A stretch of 64,000 nucleotides of DNA from Frigoriflavimonas asaccharolytica (GTDB lineage: Bacteria > Bacteroidota > Bacteroidia > Flavobacteriales > Weeksellaceae): assembly GCF_013294015.1 (NCBI RefSeq), contig NZ_JABSNO010000005.1, positions 1 through 64,000 of the forward strand, written 5' to 3'. Below the pieces are notes generated by a model. That model had not been told where the DNA came from, made no database searches, and worked only from the letters and a program-made list of their open reading frames with translations. This document shows positions 35,913 to 44,497 of this stretch, piece by piece (positions within the stretch are counted from its first letter, which is position 1; each line of letters begins with the position of its first letter). The position numbers were made by a program, and so were the translations under genes.

Positions 35913-36371
35913 ATGAAAAAAATACTTTTACTATTAACATTGATAATTTTCACAAGTTGTATTTCAAGAAACAACGAAAAATATGTTTTGAATGAAAGTA
36001 CAGTTATTCTTAGGGCTAAATTTTTCAAAATTGAAACCAAAAATGGAATTCATATTTATCATTTTAAAAATGATGCTATTGAAGGTGTTTTCGTGAAAGC
36101 CTCAGATTCAATTTTAACGAATTCCAATTTTAGAAAAATTAAATTGAATAAAAAATACACATTGGTATTAAATAAGCAATTAAGTTATGCGAGTTGCTTT
36201 GGAACTGAAACCGAAGAGGTTTCTTATACAGAAAACAACGTTTTAGTATGGCAAACAGGAATGAAATCTTCTTATTTTGTAGACTGTGAAAATATTATAG
36301 GTAAAAAAATTAATCCACGTTTTACATTAATTAAGTACATCGATCCTAAAGAACCAAAAAATACGAAATAA
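35913..36371 (+). CDS. putative lipoprotein, first of a tandem pair
   Basis: MKKILLLLTLIIFTSC is a lipoprotein signal with the acylated Cys at residue 16. The mature 136 residues carry IYHFKNDAIEGVFVK, a Lys-rich strand pair (KIKLNKKYTLVLNKQLSY) and a closing FVDCENIIGKKI. The same blocks recur in the next protein, so the two are diverged paralogues. The stop overlaps the next start as TAATG. No family is recognised. Confidence 0.7.
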   Translation: MKKILLLLTLIIFTSCISRNNEKYVLNESTVILRAKFFKIETKNGIHIYHFKNDAIEGVFVKASDSILTNSNFRKIKLNKKYTLVLNKQLSYASCFGTETEEVSYTENNVLVWQTGMKSSYFVDCENIIGKKINPRFTLIKYIDPKEPKNTK

Positions 36372-36775
36372 TGATTGGTAAAAATCTATTAGCGGTTATT
36401 ATCTTATTTTTATTGATTAATTGCGCAACATACAAAGTGAAAGAAATTCATTTTAAATCTGAAACTATCGAACTAAATGCTACATTAGACAAAATAGATT
36501 CTACAGAAAATGATTATGTTTATTTTATAAAAAATGACACCATAAAAGCCTATTTTTCTAAAGAAAAAATATGTCAAAGTTATTTTAAGAAAAAGTTAGA
36601 TACTGGAAAAACTTATAAATTTATTGTAAAAACAGATGCAAATTTAACGTATAGATACAAAACACTTGGAGATACTCTTTTATATATTGAAGGTGAATTT
36701 TTTGGTGAAGAAGAACCAAGATTAATACTTATAGATTGCTTAAACATTTGTGGAAAAACGATTGATGAAAATTAA
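36371..36775 (+). CDS. putative lipoprotein, second of a tandem pair
   Basis: MIGKNLLAVIILFLLINC is a lipoprotein signal with Cys at residue 18. The blocks VYFIKNDTIKAYFSK, KLDTGKTYKFIVK and LIDCLNICGKTI line up with the first protein, though overall identity is low. Its start overlaps the stop of the first by one base, so the two are translationally coupled. The last four codons lie in an inverted repeat shared with the end of guaA. Confidence 0.7.
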   Translation: MIGKNLLAVIILFLLINCATYKVKEIHFKSETIELNATLDKIDSTENDYVYFIKNDTIKAYFSKEKICQSYFKKKLDTGKTYKFIVKTDANLTYRYKTLGDTLLYIEGEFFGEEEPRLILIDCLNICGKTIDEN

Positions 36776-36797
36776 CTTTTGCAAATTAATTTTCATC
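36764..36797. terminator. perfect 12-bp inverted repeat between convergent genes
   Basis: GATGAAAATTAA at 36764-36775, a 10-nt loop, and TTAATTTTCATC at 36786-36797. It covers the stop of the lipoprotein gene and lies just after guaA on the other strand. There is no long T run, so termination would depend on the AT-rich stem. Confidence 0.45.
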
Positions 36798-36809
36798 AAC
36801 ATTTAAAAC

Positions 36810-38339
36810 CTACTCCCACTCAATTGTAGCAGGCGGTTTGCTGGAAATATCATAGCAAACACGGTTTATTCCACGGACTTCGTTGATGATTCTGCTGGAA
36901 ATGAGATCTAAAAATTCGTAAGGTAATCTGCTCCAAGTTGCCGTCATGAAATCTATGGTGTTTGCAGAACGAACAACTGCGGTGTATTCGTAGGTTCTTT
37001 CATCGCCCATTACTCCTACAGATTTTACGGGAAGAAGAACCACAAATGCTTGAGAAACTTTTTCGTACAAATCGTGAGCATACAATTCTTCGATGAAAAT
37101 ATCATCTGCTTTTTGCAAAATTTCTACTTTTTCTGCATCAACTGCTCCCAAAATTCTAATCCCCAAACCTGGACCAGGAAAAGGATGACGATGCACCAAA
37201 TGATGTGGAATTCCTAACTCCTCACCTACTTTTCTCACTTCATCTTTGAAGAGTTCTCGCAAAGGTTCTAGCAAATCCAAGTTCATTTCTTCTGGTAAAC
37301 CTCCCACGTTGTGATGAGATTTTATAACTGCAGATGGTCCTTTTACAGATTGAGATTCTATCACATCTGGATAAATGGTGCCTTGTGCAAGGAATTTTGC
37401 GTCTTTAAATTTCTTTGATTCTTCATCAAAAACAGCCACAAATTCGCCACCAATTATTTTTCTTTTCTCTTCTGGATCCGAAATTCCTTCTAATTTTTTG
37501 AGGAAACGTTCTCCAGCTTCTACTTTATCAATTTTTAGGTTGAAAAAATCGCCGTAATTTTCCATTACTTTTGCGCCTTCATCTAAACGCAACAAACCTG
37601 TATCTACAAAAATACATTGCAACTGATCGCCGATTGCTTTGTGAATAAGAACTGCCGCAACAGAAGAATCTACGCCACCAGAAAGTCCAAGAATTACTTT
37701 GGATGTTCCTACTTTTTCTTTAATTTCTGCTACTGTTTTTTCTATATAATTGGTGAGTTTCCAGTTTTTTTCTGCTTTACAAATATTGAAAACAAAATTC
37801 TCCAACATTTTTCCACCTTCTTCTGTATGCGAAACTTCTGGGTGAAACTGCAAGGCGAAAATGTTTTTTTCTGAATTTGCCATCGCTGCAATTACTCCAC
37901 TTCTGCCAGAAATTTCAAAACCTTCTGGGATGCTTTCTATTTCATCAAAATGGCTCATCCAAACGGTAGAATTTTGAGAAACTCCGTCTAAAAGTGCGTT
38001 GCTTTTTTCTATGTTGAGTTGAGATTTTCCGTATTCGCCTTTTACTCCTTTAGAAACTTTTCCGCCCAAAAGATGTGCAATCAATTGCATTCCGTAGCAA
38101 ATTCCTAAAATTGGAATGCCACTTTCTAAGATTTCTTTTTCTATTAAATGTGCTTCTGCGGAATTTACAGAACTTGGTCCGCCAGAAAGGATAATTCCGA
38201 CTGGTTTTTTTTCCAAAATTTCTGATAATGGTGTATTGAAAGGGATTATTTCTGAATAGACTTCCATTTCTCGTACTCTTCTTCCGATGAGCTGGTTGTA
38301 TTGTGAGCCGAAGTCTAAGATGATGATGCCGTTTTGCAT
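36810..38339 (-). CDS. guaA: GMP synthase (glutamine-hydrolysing)
   Basis: GuaA aminates XMP to GMP. The class I amidotransferase half shows ILSGGPSSV, the nucleophile Cys in GICYGMQ, and FHPEVSHTEEG; the synthetase half has the PP-loop LGLSGGVDSSVAAV and the C-terminal dimer domain ending in TIEWE. At 509 aa it has the normal length. The gene lies downstream of the pur genes on the same strand but is separated from purD by a terminator and 648 bp of repeats, so it is probably a separate unit. Confidence 0.97.
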   Translation of the reverse strand: MQNGIIILDFGSQYNQLIGRRVREMEVYSEIIPFNTPLSEILEKKPVGIILSGGPSSVNSAEAHLIEKEILESGIPILGICYGMQLIAHLLGGKVSKGVKGEYGKSQLNIEKSNALLDGVSQNSTVWMSHFDEIESIPEGFEISGRSGVIAAMANSEKNIFALQFHPEVSHTEEGGKMLENFVFNICKAEKNWKLTNYIEKTVAEIKEKVGTSKVILGLSGGVDSSVAAVLIHKAIGDQLQCIFVDTGLLRLDEGAKVMENYGDFFNLKIDKVEAGERFLKKLEGISDPEEKRKIIGGEFVAVFDEESKKFKDAKFLAQGTIYPDVIESQSVKGPSAVIKSHHNVGGLPEEMNLDLLEPLRELFKDEVRKVGEELGIPHHLVHRHPFPGPGLGIRILGAVDAEKVEILQKADDIFIEELYAHDLYEKVSQAFVVLLPVKSVGVMGDERTYEYTAVVRSANTIDFMTATWSRLPYEFLDLISSRIINEVRGINRVCYDISSKPPATIEWE

Positions 38340-38380
38340 ATAGAGGATTATTGATGATTGAATTTTACTGCGAAAATTTT

Positions 38381-38700
38381 AACACATAAGTTTTATAATT
38401 ATGTCTTTTTATTTTAGTTTGCTTTAGTGAACATTAGTTTTAATAATCTACGATTATTTTTACTCGTTTAAAATTATTGACTTGAACTTTTTTTAACACA
38501 TAAGATTTACTTTTTATGTTTTTTATTTTAGTTTGCTTTAGTGAACATTAGTTTTAATAATCTACGATTATTTTTACTCTTTTTATAGTAGATCTGCGCT
38601 TTTGACTTGAACTTTTTTTAACACATTAGTTTAAGTTTAACTCTTTTGATTTTAGTTTATATTAGGACACATAAGTTTTAAAAATCTACGATTTTTTTTA
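38381..38700. repeat. three tandem copies of a 115-125 bp repeat
   Basis: Copies begin with AACACATAAG or AACACATTAG at 38381, 38495 and 38620. The first two share GTTTGCTTTAGTGAACATTA followed by GTTTTAATAATCTACGATTA almost exactly; the third is shorter and more diverged. No reading frame of note crosses them. Confidence 0.85.
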
Positions 38701-38712
38701 TGATTTTAAAAT

Positions 38713-38745
38713 AACCTTGTCAAGGTTTGGAACCTTGACAAGGTT
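38713..38745. repeat. palindromic element AACCTTGTCAAGGTT-TGG-AACCTTGACAAGGTT
   Basis: Two 15-bp arms (38713-38727 and 38731-38745) are perfect reverse complements, and each arm is itself a near-palindrome around one base. The intergenic REP-like form suggests a repeated element of the genome. From 38746 to 38947 I see nothing else. Confidence 0.7.
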
Positions 38746-38947
38746 GAATTTCCTAAATTTTAATTTTTAACTGATGGTTATATTGATATCTGCTTTTTAG
38801 CCCTGATTGAAGTGGCATCCTTTTTTTTGTCTGAAATTTTCTGAAAAAATATAGACTTTAAACCTGAAAAAACTTTTGAAAACATATGCGCTAGTTATAA
38901 AAAAAAGATATAACGGAAAGCAGGATTAAGCTCCTAAAAAATTTAAA

Positions 38948-38980
38948 TAAAAAAGGTCTGACTATTCGTCAAACCTTTAT
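38948..38980 (-). terminator. intrinsic terminator of purD
   Basis: On the reverse strand AAGGTTTGAC, loop GAATA, GTCAGACCTT, then a T run. One mismatch in the stem. Confidence 0.75.
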
Positions 38981-38987
38981 TTTTAAT

Positions 38988-40226
38988 CTAAAATTTTGCG
39001 ATGTCGTTTCTGTAAAATGCGTAATCGAATTTTACGGGAAGTGCATCTGCATATACTTTTTCTCTTGCTTCATCAAAAGTTTTTCCGGTTGCGATGATGT
39101 TTAACACGCGACCACCTGCTGTGAAATTTTTGCCAGCTTTGTTGGTTGCACCAGACAAAAAGACGCTAGAATGCTGTACTTTTTCTAAGCCTGTAATCTC
39201 GTATCCTGTTTCGTAATGACCTGGATATCCGCCAGATGCAAGTACCAAACAAACGGCTTTTTCGTCTTTAAACTTTAGATTTATTTCTCTCCCATCTATA
39301 CAATCTTCTATTACATCTGCAAGCTCATTATCCAAAAGTTCCATTAAAACCTGAGTTTCTGGATCTCCAGAACGCATATTGTATTCTAAAAGATGACAAC
39401 CATTTTCGGTAACTAATAGACCGAAAAACATGAAGCCTGTAAACATTAAGTAGTTGTCTTTCAGACCTTCTAGCGTTGGTTTTAGAATATTATCTAGAAA
39501 ATCTCTGTTGTGAATGAGTGTGAAATCTGGACTTGGCGCTAAACTTCCCATTCCACCAGTGTTTGCACCAATTCCGCCGTTTCCTACTTTTTTGTAATCT
39601 TTGGCAGAAATCATCGGGAAAATATCTTTCCCGTTGGAAACAGCGATGATAGAAACTTCAAATCCTTTTAAAAATTCTTCTATAACCACTTGAATTCCAG
39701 CATCTCCATAGATTTTTTCAATCATGAAATCATGAATAGTTTTTAATGCTTCATCAAAATCTTCGGCTATCACTACTCCTTTTCCTTGTGCCAATCCGGA
39801 AGCTTTGATTACCAACGGATAGCTTTCTTTTTGTAGATATTCTTTTGCTTCTACAAATGAATTGAAGACCATAGAACGCGCAGTTTTTACGCCAAATTCT
39901 TTCATGAAATTTTTTGCGTAAGCTTTGCTCCCTTCTAGTTTTGCCACCTTTTTTTCTGGGCCGAAAATACGAAGACCAGCTTTTTTAAATTCATCTACAA
40001 TACCATCTACCAAAGGTGCTTCTGGACCTACAATAGTAAGATCTATAGCTTCTCTCTTTGCAAAATGCAGTAATTCTGAAATTTCTGTGATGTATATATT
40101 TGTGCCAATATTTTCTGTAGCCGCGTTTCCTTTAGCAAAAAATATTTCTGTAATTCTTTTATCTTGAGCTAGTTTTTTTCCAAAAGCAGCCTCTCTTCCA
40201 CCATTTCCTATAATTAATACTCTCAT
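38988..40226 (-). CDS. purD: phosphoribosylamine-glycine ligase
   Basis: PurD joins glycine to phosphoribosylamine, step two of purine synthesis. The ATP-grasp protein begins RVLIIGNGGREAAFGKKL, has IKASGLAQGKGVVIAEDFDEA, and later FFGLLVTENGCHLLEYNMRSGDPETQ. It has 412 aa, a little below the E. coli length. It is the last gene of the purM-purN-purH-purD run and may also be driven by a -7 box at 40253 in the gap to purH. Confidence 0.96.
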   Translation of the reverse strand: MRVLIIGNGGREAAFGKKLAQDKRITEIFFAKGNAATENIGTNIYITEISELLHFAKREAIDLTIVGPEAPLVDGIVDEFKKAGLRIFGPEKKVAKLEGSKAYAKNFMKEFGVKTARSMVFNSFVEAKEYLQKESYPLVIKASGLAQGKGVVIAEDFDEALKTIHDFMIEKIYGDAGIQVVIEEFLKGFEVSIIAVSNGKDIFPMISAKDYKKVGNGGIGANTGGMGSLAPSPDFTLIHNRDFLDNILKPTLEGLKDNYLMFTGFMFFGLLVTENGCHLLEYNMRSGDPETQVLMELLDNELADVIEDCIDGREINLKFKDEKAVCLVLASGGYPGHYETGYEITGLEKVQHSSVFLSGATNKAGKNFTAGGRVLNIIATGKTFDEAREKVYADALPVKFDYAFYRNDIAKF

Positions 40227-40252
40227 TGGTTTTTTCTATTTTTAATATTTTA

Positions 40253-40260
40253 CAAATTTA
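40253..40260 (-). promoter_or_regulatory. possible internal -7 box before purD
   Basis: TAAATTTG on the reverse strand, about 27 bases before the purD start. No -33 TTG at the usual distance. Confidence 0.35.
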
Positions 40261-40289
40261 CAATTTTCAATCCTTAATTGGTCTTTTTT

Positions 40290-41804
40290 TTAATGAAAAA
40301 AGTGACGCATTTTTGTGAACAACATCGGAATTTTGTGCTCGTTTGCAGCATCTATAGAATCTTGATCTTTCATGCTACCTCCTGGTTGAATAATTGCGGA
40401 AATACCTTGCTCTGCACAATAATCTACCACATCTCTGAACGGAAAAAACGCATCTGAAGCCAATACTAGTTCTCCATCAAATTTTTCTTTTGCACGAGAA
40501 ATAGCTTGCTCTGTTGCCCAAATTCTATTCACTTGTCCACCACCAATTCCCAAGGCTTGCGTTCCGTTGGAAACTACTATTGCATTGGATTTCACATATT
40601 TACAAACTCTTTGCGAAAATAATAATGATTTTCTTTGCGCTTCTGTTGGTTCTATTTCGGTTACACATTCTATTTCCGCTGAAAATTGCTGATCTGTGCT
40701 TTGTACCAATAATCCACCATCTATTTTTACCAAAGTTTTGGAATCTGAAACTGGATTTTTAATTTTTAAAATTCTTAAATTTTTCTTTTTTCTTAAAATT
40801 TCCAAGGCTTCTTCTGTAAAATCTGTAGCGGCTACAATTTCTAGAAAAGTATTGTTGAGCTCTTTTGCAGTTTCTGCATCTACAGTAAAATTCATCCCAA
40901 CTATGCCGCCAAAGATGGACATTGGATCGCATTCGAAGGCTTTTTTGTAGGTTTCTATGGCAGTTGTTCCTGTTGCAACTCCGCAAGGTGTAGAATGTTT
41001 TACTGCGCAGCAAACCATTTCTTCATGAAATTCATGAACTACTTTCCAGCATAAATCTAAATCTCTTAAATTATTGAAAGACAATTCTTTACCTCCCAAA
41101 ATTTCAAAATCTTTCATCGCGCCATTTTCGAAAGTTGAAACGTAATACGCTGCTGTTTGATGTGGATTTTCTCCATATCGCAAGTCTGAAACTTTTTTGT
41201 AGGAAGCATTCAAATATTGTGGATATTCTTCTTCCAAAAGCATGGCAGAAATTGCAGCATCATAAGCTGAAGTAAGATTGAAGACTTTTCCGGCTAATTT
41301 TTTTCTTGTTTCTATTGAAGTTTCTCCGTTTTCTGTTATTTCATTTTGAACCAATTCATAATCTGAAATATCGGTAAGAACGGTTACACTTTGGAAATTT
41401 TTCGCACCAGAACGCAACATTGATGGTCCGCCAATATCTATAAATTCTACTTTTTCGGCTAAATTTATTTCTTTATTTACGTTTTCAAAAAAAGGATATA
41501 AGTTGACGATTACCATATCAATCAAACCAATTTCATATTCTTGAACGGTTTTCATGTGGTTTTCGTTATCTCTTACAGCTAAAAGTCCACCATGAATTTT
41601 TGGGTGTAAGGTTTTTACTCTTCCGTCTAACATTTCTGGAAAATCGGTTACTTCATCAATCTGAATTGGGCTTAAACCAGCTTCTTTTAGATGTTTGAAT
41701 GTTCCGCCGGTGGAAATTAATTCGTAATTATTTGTTTCTAAAAATTTTGCAACATCTGTGAGATTAGATTTATCGGAAACGGAAATTAGGGCTCTTTTTT
41801 TCAT
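40290..41804 (-). CDS. purH: bifunctional AICAR transformylase/IMP cyclohydrolase
   Basis: PurH catalyses the last two steps to IMP. The N-terminal cyclohydrolase opens [19 protein letters not shown] and has [14 protein letters not shown] and [16 protein letters not shown]. The C-terminal transformylase has AVKHSTPCG, the catalytic Lys-His motif, and closes with [25 protein letters not shown]. At 504 aa it is full length. It is separated from purN by a hairpin-rich repeat at 41817-41954, which may affect expression between the two. Confidence 0.97.
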   Translation of the reverse strand: MKKRALISVSDKSNLTDVAKFLETNNYELISTGGTFKHLKEAGLSPIQIDEVTDFPEMLDGRVKTLHPKIHGGLLAVRDNENHMKTVQEYEIGLIDMVIVNLYPFFENVNKEINLAEKVEFIDIGGPSMLRSGAKNFQSVTVLTDISDYELVQNEITENGETSIETRKKLAGKVFNLTSAYDAAISAMLLEEEYPQYLNASYKKVSDLRYGENPHQTAAYYVSTFENGAMKDFEILGGKELSFNNLRDLDLCWKVVHEFHEEMVCCAVKHSTPCGVATGTTAIETYKKAFECDPMSIFGGIVGMNFTVDAETAKELNNTFLEIVAATDFTEEALEILRKKKNLRILKIKNPVSDSKTLVKIDGGLLVQSTDQQFSAEIECVTEIEPTEAQRKSLLFSQRVCKYVKSNAIVVSNGTQALGIGGGQVNRIWATEQAISRAKEKFDGELVLASDAFFPFRDVVDYCAEQGISAIIQPGGSMKDQDSIDAANEHKIPMLFTKMRHFFH

Positions 41805-41816
41805 ATAATAATTTCA

Positions 41817-41954
41817 TCCCTTCGGGATTTTTTTGATTATGTTTTCATTTTTCCATAGGTTTTCACCTATGGTTACTATAATTTAATCGCTTCGGGATTT
41901 TTATTATTTTTCAAAGGGCATTACCCTTTGCTTTTGATTTCGCCACTTCGTGGC
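41817..41954. repeat. cluster of five small hairpins
   Basis: Successive stems are ATCCC/GGGAT, CCATAGGT/ACCTATGG, a variant ATCGCTTCGGGAT, CAAAGGG/CCCTTTG and GCCAC/GTGGC, spaced about 25-35 bp apart. Three use the stable TTCG loop. It lies between purN and purH. Confidence 0.8.
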
Positions 41955-41961
41955 TGGATGT

Positions 41962-42528
41962 TTAGACTTTATTTAAAACTAAGTTAATTGCTTTTGGAAA
42001 TATTTCTTTCTCAACTACATGAACTTTTTTCTGCAAAATTTCTACGGTATCGCCTTCATCTATTGGAAAAGATTTTTGCAAAATAATTTCGCCTTCGTCA
42101 ATTCCATGCGTAACAAAATGTACGGTAGCTCCACTTTCTTTTTCGTTTGCATCCAAAACTGCTTGGTGAACATGATGCCCCCACATTCCTTTTCCACCAA
42201 ATTTTGGTAAAAGTGAAGGGTGAATATTGATAATCTTTCCTTCATATTTATTGCAAAATTCTTTGGTCAAAATGGATAGAAATCCGGCAAGAATAATGAA
42301 ATCTGTATTTTCTGGAATTTGATTTTCTAAATTTTCAGAAAAATCTTTTCCTCTTTTTATTAAAATATTTTCAATTCCTTCTTTTTCAGCTCTTTCCAAA
42401 CCAAAACATGGCCGATCTGCAATAACCAAATTGATTTTTGCATTTTCTATTTCACTACTTTTTGTAGCATCAATAATTCTTTGAAGATTTGTACCAGATC
42501 CAGAAATTAGTATGGTAATATTTTTCAT
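41962..42528 (-). CDS. purN: phosphoribosylglycinamide formyltransferase
   Basis: PurN transfers a formyl group from 10-formyl-THF to GAR. It begins NITILISGSGTNLQRIIDA, has the catalytic Asn and His in IINIHPSLLPKFGG, and the Asp in VTHGIDEGEIILQKSF. At 188 aa it is a little shorter than the E. coli enzyme. Located between purM and purH in the purine operon. Confidence 0.95.
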   Translation of the reverse strand: MKNITILISGSGTNLQRIIDATKSSEIENAKINLVIADRPCFGLERAEKEGIENILIKRGKDFSENLENQIPENTDFIILAGFLSILTKEFCNKYEGKIINIHPSLLPKFGGKGMWGHHVHQAVLDANEKESGATVHFVTHGIDEGEIILQKSFPIDEGDTVEILQKKVHVVEKEIFPKAINLVLNKV

Positions 42529-42540
42529 AAAAAATAATTT

Positions 42541-42676
42541 AACAATGTATTAATCTAACAGTTTACCAATTTGAAAATGTACCAGTTTAACAATTTACCA
42601 GTTTAGCAATAATTTAAAATTATAAATTTAATTATCAACATTTTACATTGTTACATTGCTACATTTTTAGATTGCT
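42541..42676. repeat. AT-rich short tandem repeats upstream of purN
   Basis: One tract repeats variants of CAGTTTACCAATTTG/CCAGTTTAACAATTTA; the next repeats TTACATTG/CTACATTT. The first tract has a close relative at 43679-43712, in the same position relative to purM. Confidence 0.75.
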
Positions 42677-42679
42677 ACA

Positions 42680-43672
42680 TTATTTAATTAAAACAATTTT
42701 CTCAGAATTTTCAGTTATTGTTCCAATTTCGTAAGCATCTGGAATTAAATTTAAAACAGAAGAAACATTACTTGGATCAACTACTACTACCATTCCAACT
42801 CCCATATTGAAGGTACCGAACATTTCCATTCTTTCTATGTTTCCGCGTTTTTCGCATTCCAACATAATGCTTGGAATTTTAATTTTAGAAATTTCTATTT
42901 GCGCAGATAAATTTTCCGGGATGATTCTTGGGATATTTTCGATAATTCCACCTCCAGTTATATGTGCAATTCCAGCAACTTCTACGTCTTTAATGATTTT
43001 AAAAACGTCTTGATAATACAATTTTGTTGGAACTAAAAGTGTTTCGTGGATTGGTTTTCCTTCAAATTCTTCATTAAAATCTGGGAAAATTTTTCTTACC
43101 AAAGAAAATCCATTGCTATGAAAACCGGAACTTGGCAAAGCGATTATTTGATCGCCAACTTTTATTTTGGAACCATCTATAATGTCTTCTTTTTCTACAA
43201 TTCCTACACAAAATCCGGCAACATCGTAATCTCCTGGTTGATACATTCCGGGCATTTCTGCCGTTTCTCCGCCTACCAAAGCACATTCGTTGTCTTTACA
43301 AGCATTTACCATGCCCAAAACTATTTCTGCGGCAACATCTGCATCCAATTTTCCACAAGCAATATAATCTAGAAAAAATAGTGGTTTTGCACCGTGACAA
43401 AGAATGTCGTTTGCACACATCGCGAAACAATCGATCCCGATAGAATCGTACTTTTTCGTGTCTAATGCTATTTTCAATTTTGTTCCAACTCCATCAGTTC
43501 CAGAAACTAAAACTGGATTATTGTATTTTCCTAATTCATAAAAAGCGCCGAAACTTCCTAAATTTTTTAGGACGTTTTTATTATGTGTTTCTGCAACTGC
43601 AGTTTTTATTTTGTCTACGGTTTTGTAACCTTCTTCTTTATCGACTCCGGCAGATTTGTAGGTGTTGCTCAT
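42680..43672 (-). CDS. purM: phosphoribosylformylglycinamidine cyclo-ligase
   Basis: PurM closes the imidazole ring to AIR. The family blocks are seen: VSGTDGVGTKLKIA, the DCFAMCANDILCHGAKPLFFLDY stretch, GGETAEMPGMYQPGDYDVAG, HITGGGIIENIPRI, and FGTFNMGVGMVVVV. The 330-aa length is normal. It is the first gene of the run purM-purN-purH-purD. A terminator stands upstream of it at 43778, so it must have its own promoter within the 100 bp before its start, where I find no consensus box. Confidence 0.96.
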   Translation of the reverse strand: MSNTYKSAGVDKEEGYKTVDKIKTAVAETHNKNVLKNLGSFGAFYELGKYNNPVLVSGTDGVGTKLKIALDTKKYDSIGIDCFAMCANDILCHGAKPLFFLDYIACGKLDADVAAEIVLGMVNACKDNECALVGGETAEMPGMYQPGDYDVAGFCVGIVEKEDIIDGSKIKVGDQIIALPSSGFHSNGFSLVRKIFPDFNEEFEGKPIHETLLVPTKLYYQDVFKIIKDVEVAGIAHITGGGIIENIPRIIPENLSAQIEISKIKIPSIMLECEKRGNIERMEMFGTFNMGVGMVVVVDPSNVSSVLNLIPDAYEIGTITENSEKIVLIK

Positions 43673-43678
43673 AATTTA

Positions 43679-43712
43679 ATTTAACAATATATTAGTGTAA
43701 CAGTTTACCAAT
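43679..43712. repeat. AT-rich repeat upstream of purM
   Basis: TTTAACAATATATTAGTGTAACAGTTTACCAATT closely matches the tract before purN at 42538-42572, again just before a start codon. Confidence 0.65.
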
Positions 43713-43777
43713 TCTTCAATATTTTAAAAATCTCAAAAGGTAAAATAGTTTATTTTTATGTTTAATAGTTTTACAAT

Positions 43778-43808
43778 AAAAAAGCCGACAATCATTCTGA
43801 CCGTCGGC
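43778..43808 (-). terminator. intrinsic terminator of the small gene
   Basis: On the reverse strand GCCGAC...GTCGGC closes a stem around GGTCAGAATGATT, followed by six T. It separates the small gene from purM. Confidence 0.8.
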
Positions 43809-43815
43809 TTTTTAT

Positions 43816-43884
43816 TTATTTTTCAGCGTCGATTACATCTCCAAGTTCTTGGAATTTATCTTTTGATAAATGTAATTTCTGCAT
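43816..43884 (-). CDS. 22-codon small protein gene or leader
   Basis: The reverse strand reads MQKLHLSKDKFQELGDVIDA followed by EK and TAA, from ATG at 43884 (a GTG two codons earlier is possible). It sits exactly between a TATTTTTG -7 box at 43910-43917 and a strong terminator at 43778-43808, so a transcript of about 125 nt carrying only this frame is likely. The peptide is amphipathic and helical, with no signal. It is too short for similarity-based calling. It might be a true small protein or a regulatory leader; no attenuator pairing with purM is evident. Confidence 0.5.
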   Translation of the reverse strand: MQKLHLSKDKFQELGDVIDAEK

Positions 43885-43909
43885 TTTCACTTTAAAAATT
43901 TTAGTTCTG

Positions 43910-43917
43910 CAAAAATA
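43910..43917 (-). promoter_or_regulatory. -7 box of the small gene
   Basis: TATTTTTG on the reverse strand, about 25 bases before the small ATG and just after the stop codon of the upstream reductase gene. Confidence 0.5.
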
Positions 43918-43923
43918 GAGATT

Positions 43924-44469
43924 TTAATTTGAGATACCCAGAGATTCCTTTACAATTTCTATTTTTTTCATAAAATCGTGATTCAATTCTTCATTTGTAA
44001 TACCTTTTCCTGCTTCAAAATTTTCTTTCCATTTCGGAAGCGAAAAATCTGCTATGATGTTTGCTCCAGAAAACGGCGCTCTTCTCATAAATTCTGCGGA
44101 AACATTTTTTCCACCTCCTGGTCCAGGTGCAGTAGAAAGTAAAAACATTGGTTTCTCCCCAAAATGTTTTCTGTCTTTTACTCTAGAAAGCCAATCAAAA
44201 GTATTTTTAAAACCTCCTGCATAAGAACTATTATATTCTGCAAGCGATATAAAAATTGCGTTGGATTCGTCGATTTTTTCTGCAAATTTTTTGGCAACTG
44301 GATGCACTCCAATCTCTTTTTCTTTATCAGAACTGAACATTTCCATCTGATAATCGTTTAAATCTAAAATTTCTATCTCCTGATTTGGAAATAGTGTCGT
44401 AACGTAGGTTACAAATTGATGATTGATAGAATCTGAAGAAATGCTTCCGGCAAATGCGAGTATTTTCAT
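43924..44469 (-). CDS. NADPH-dependent FMN reductase-family flavoprotein
   Basis: A flavodoxin-like fold of the FMN_red family: KILAFAGSISSDSINHQFV at the start forms the phosphate-binding loop, LAEYNSSYAGGFKNTFDWLSR contains the usual conserved PEYN-like segment (here AEYN), and STAPGPGGGKN follows. 181 aa, cytoplasmic. The likely role is reduction of flavin, quinones or azo compounds with NAD(P)H. The pirin gene lies 28 bp upstream on the same strand, so both are probably one operon concerned with redox stress. Confidence 0.88.
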   Translation of the reverse strand: MKILAFAGSISSDSINHQFVTYVTTLFPNQEIEILDLNDYQMEMFSSDKEKEIGVHPVAKKFAEKIDESNAIFISLAEYNSSYAGGFKNTFDWLSRVKDRKHFGEKPMFLLSTAPGPGGGKNVSAEFMRRAPFSGANIIADFSLPKWKENFEAGKGITNEELNHDFMKKIEIVKESLGISN

Positions 44470-44497
44470 ATTTTAATTTATTTATTATAATTTATTT

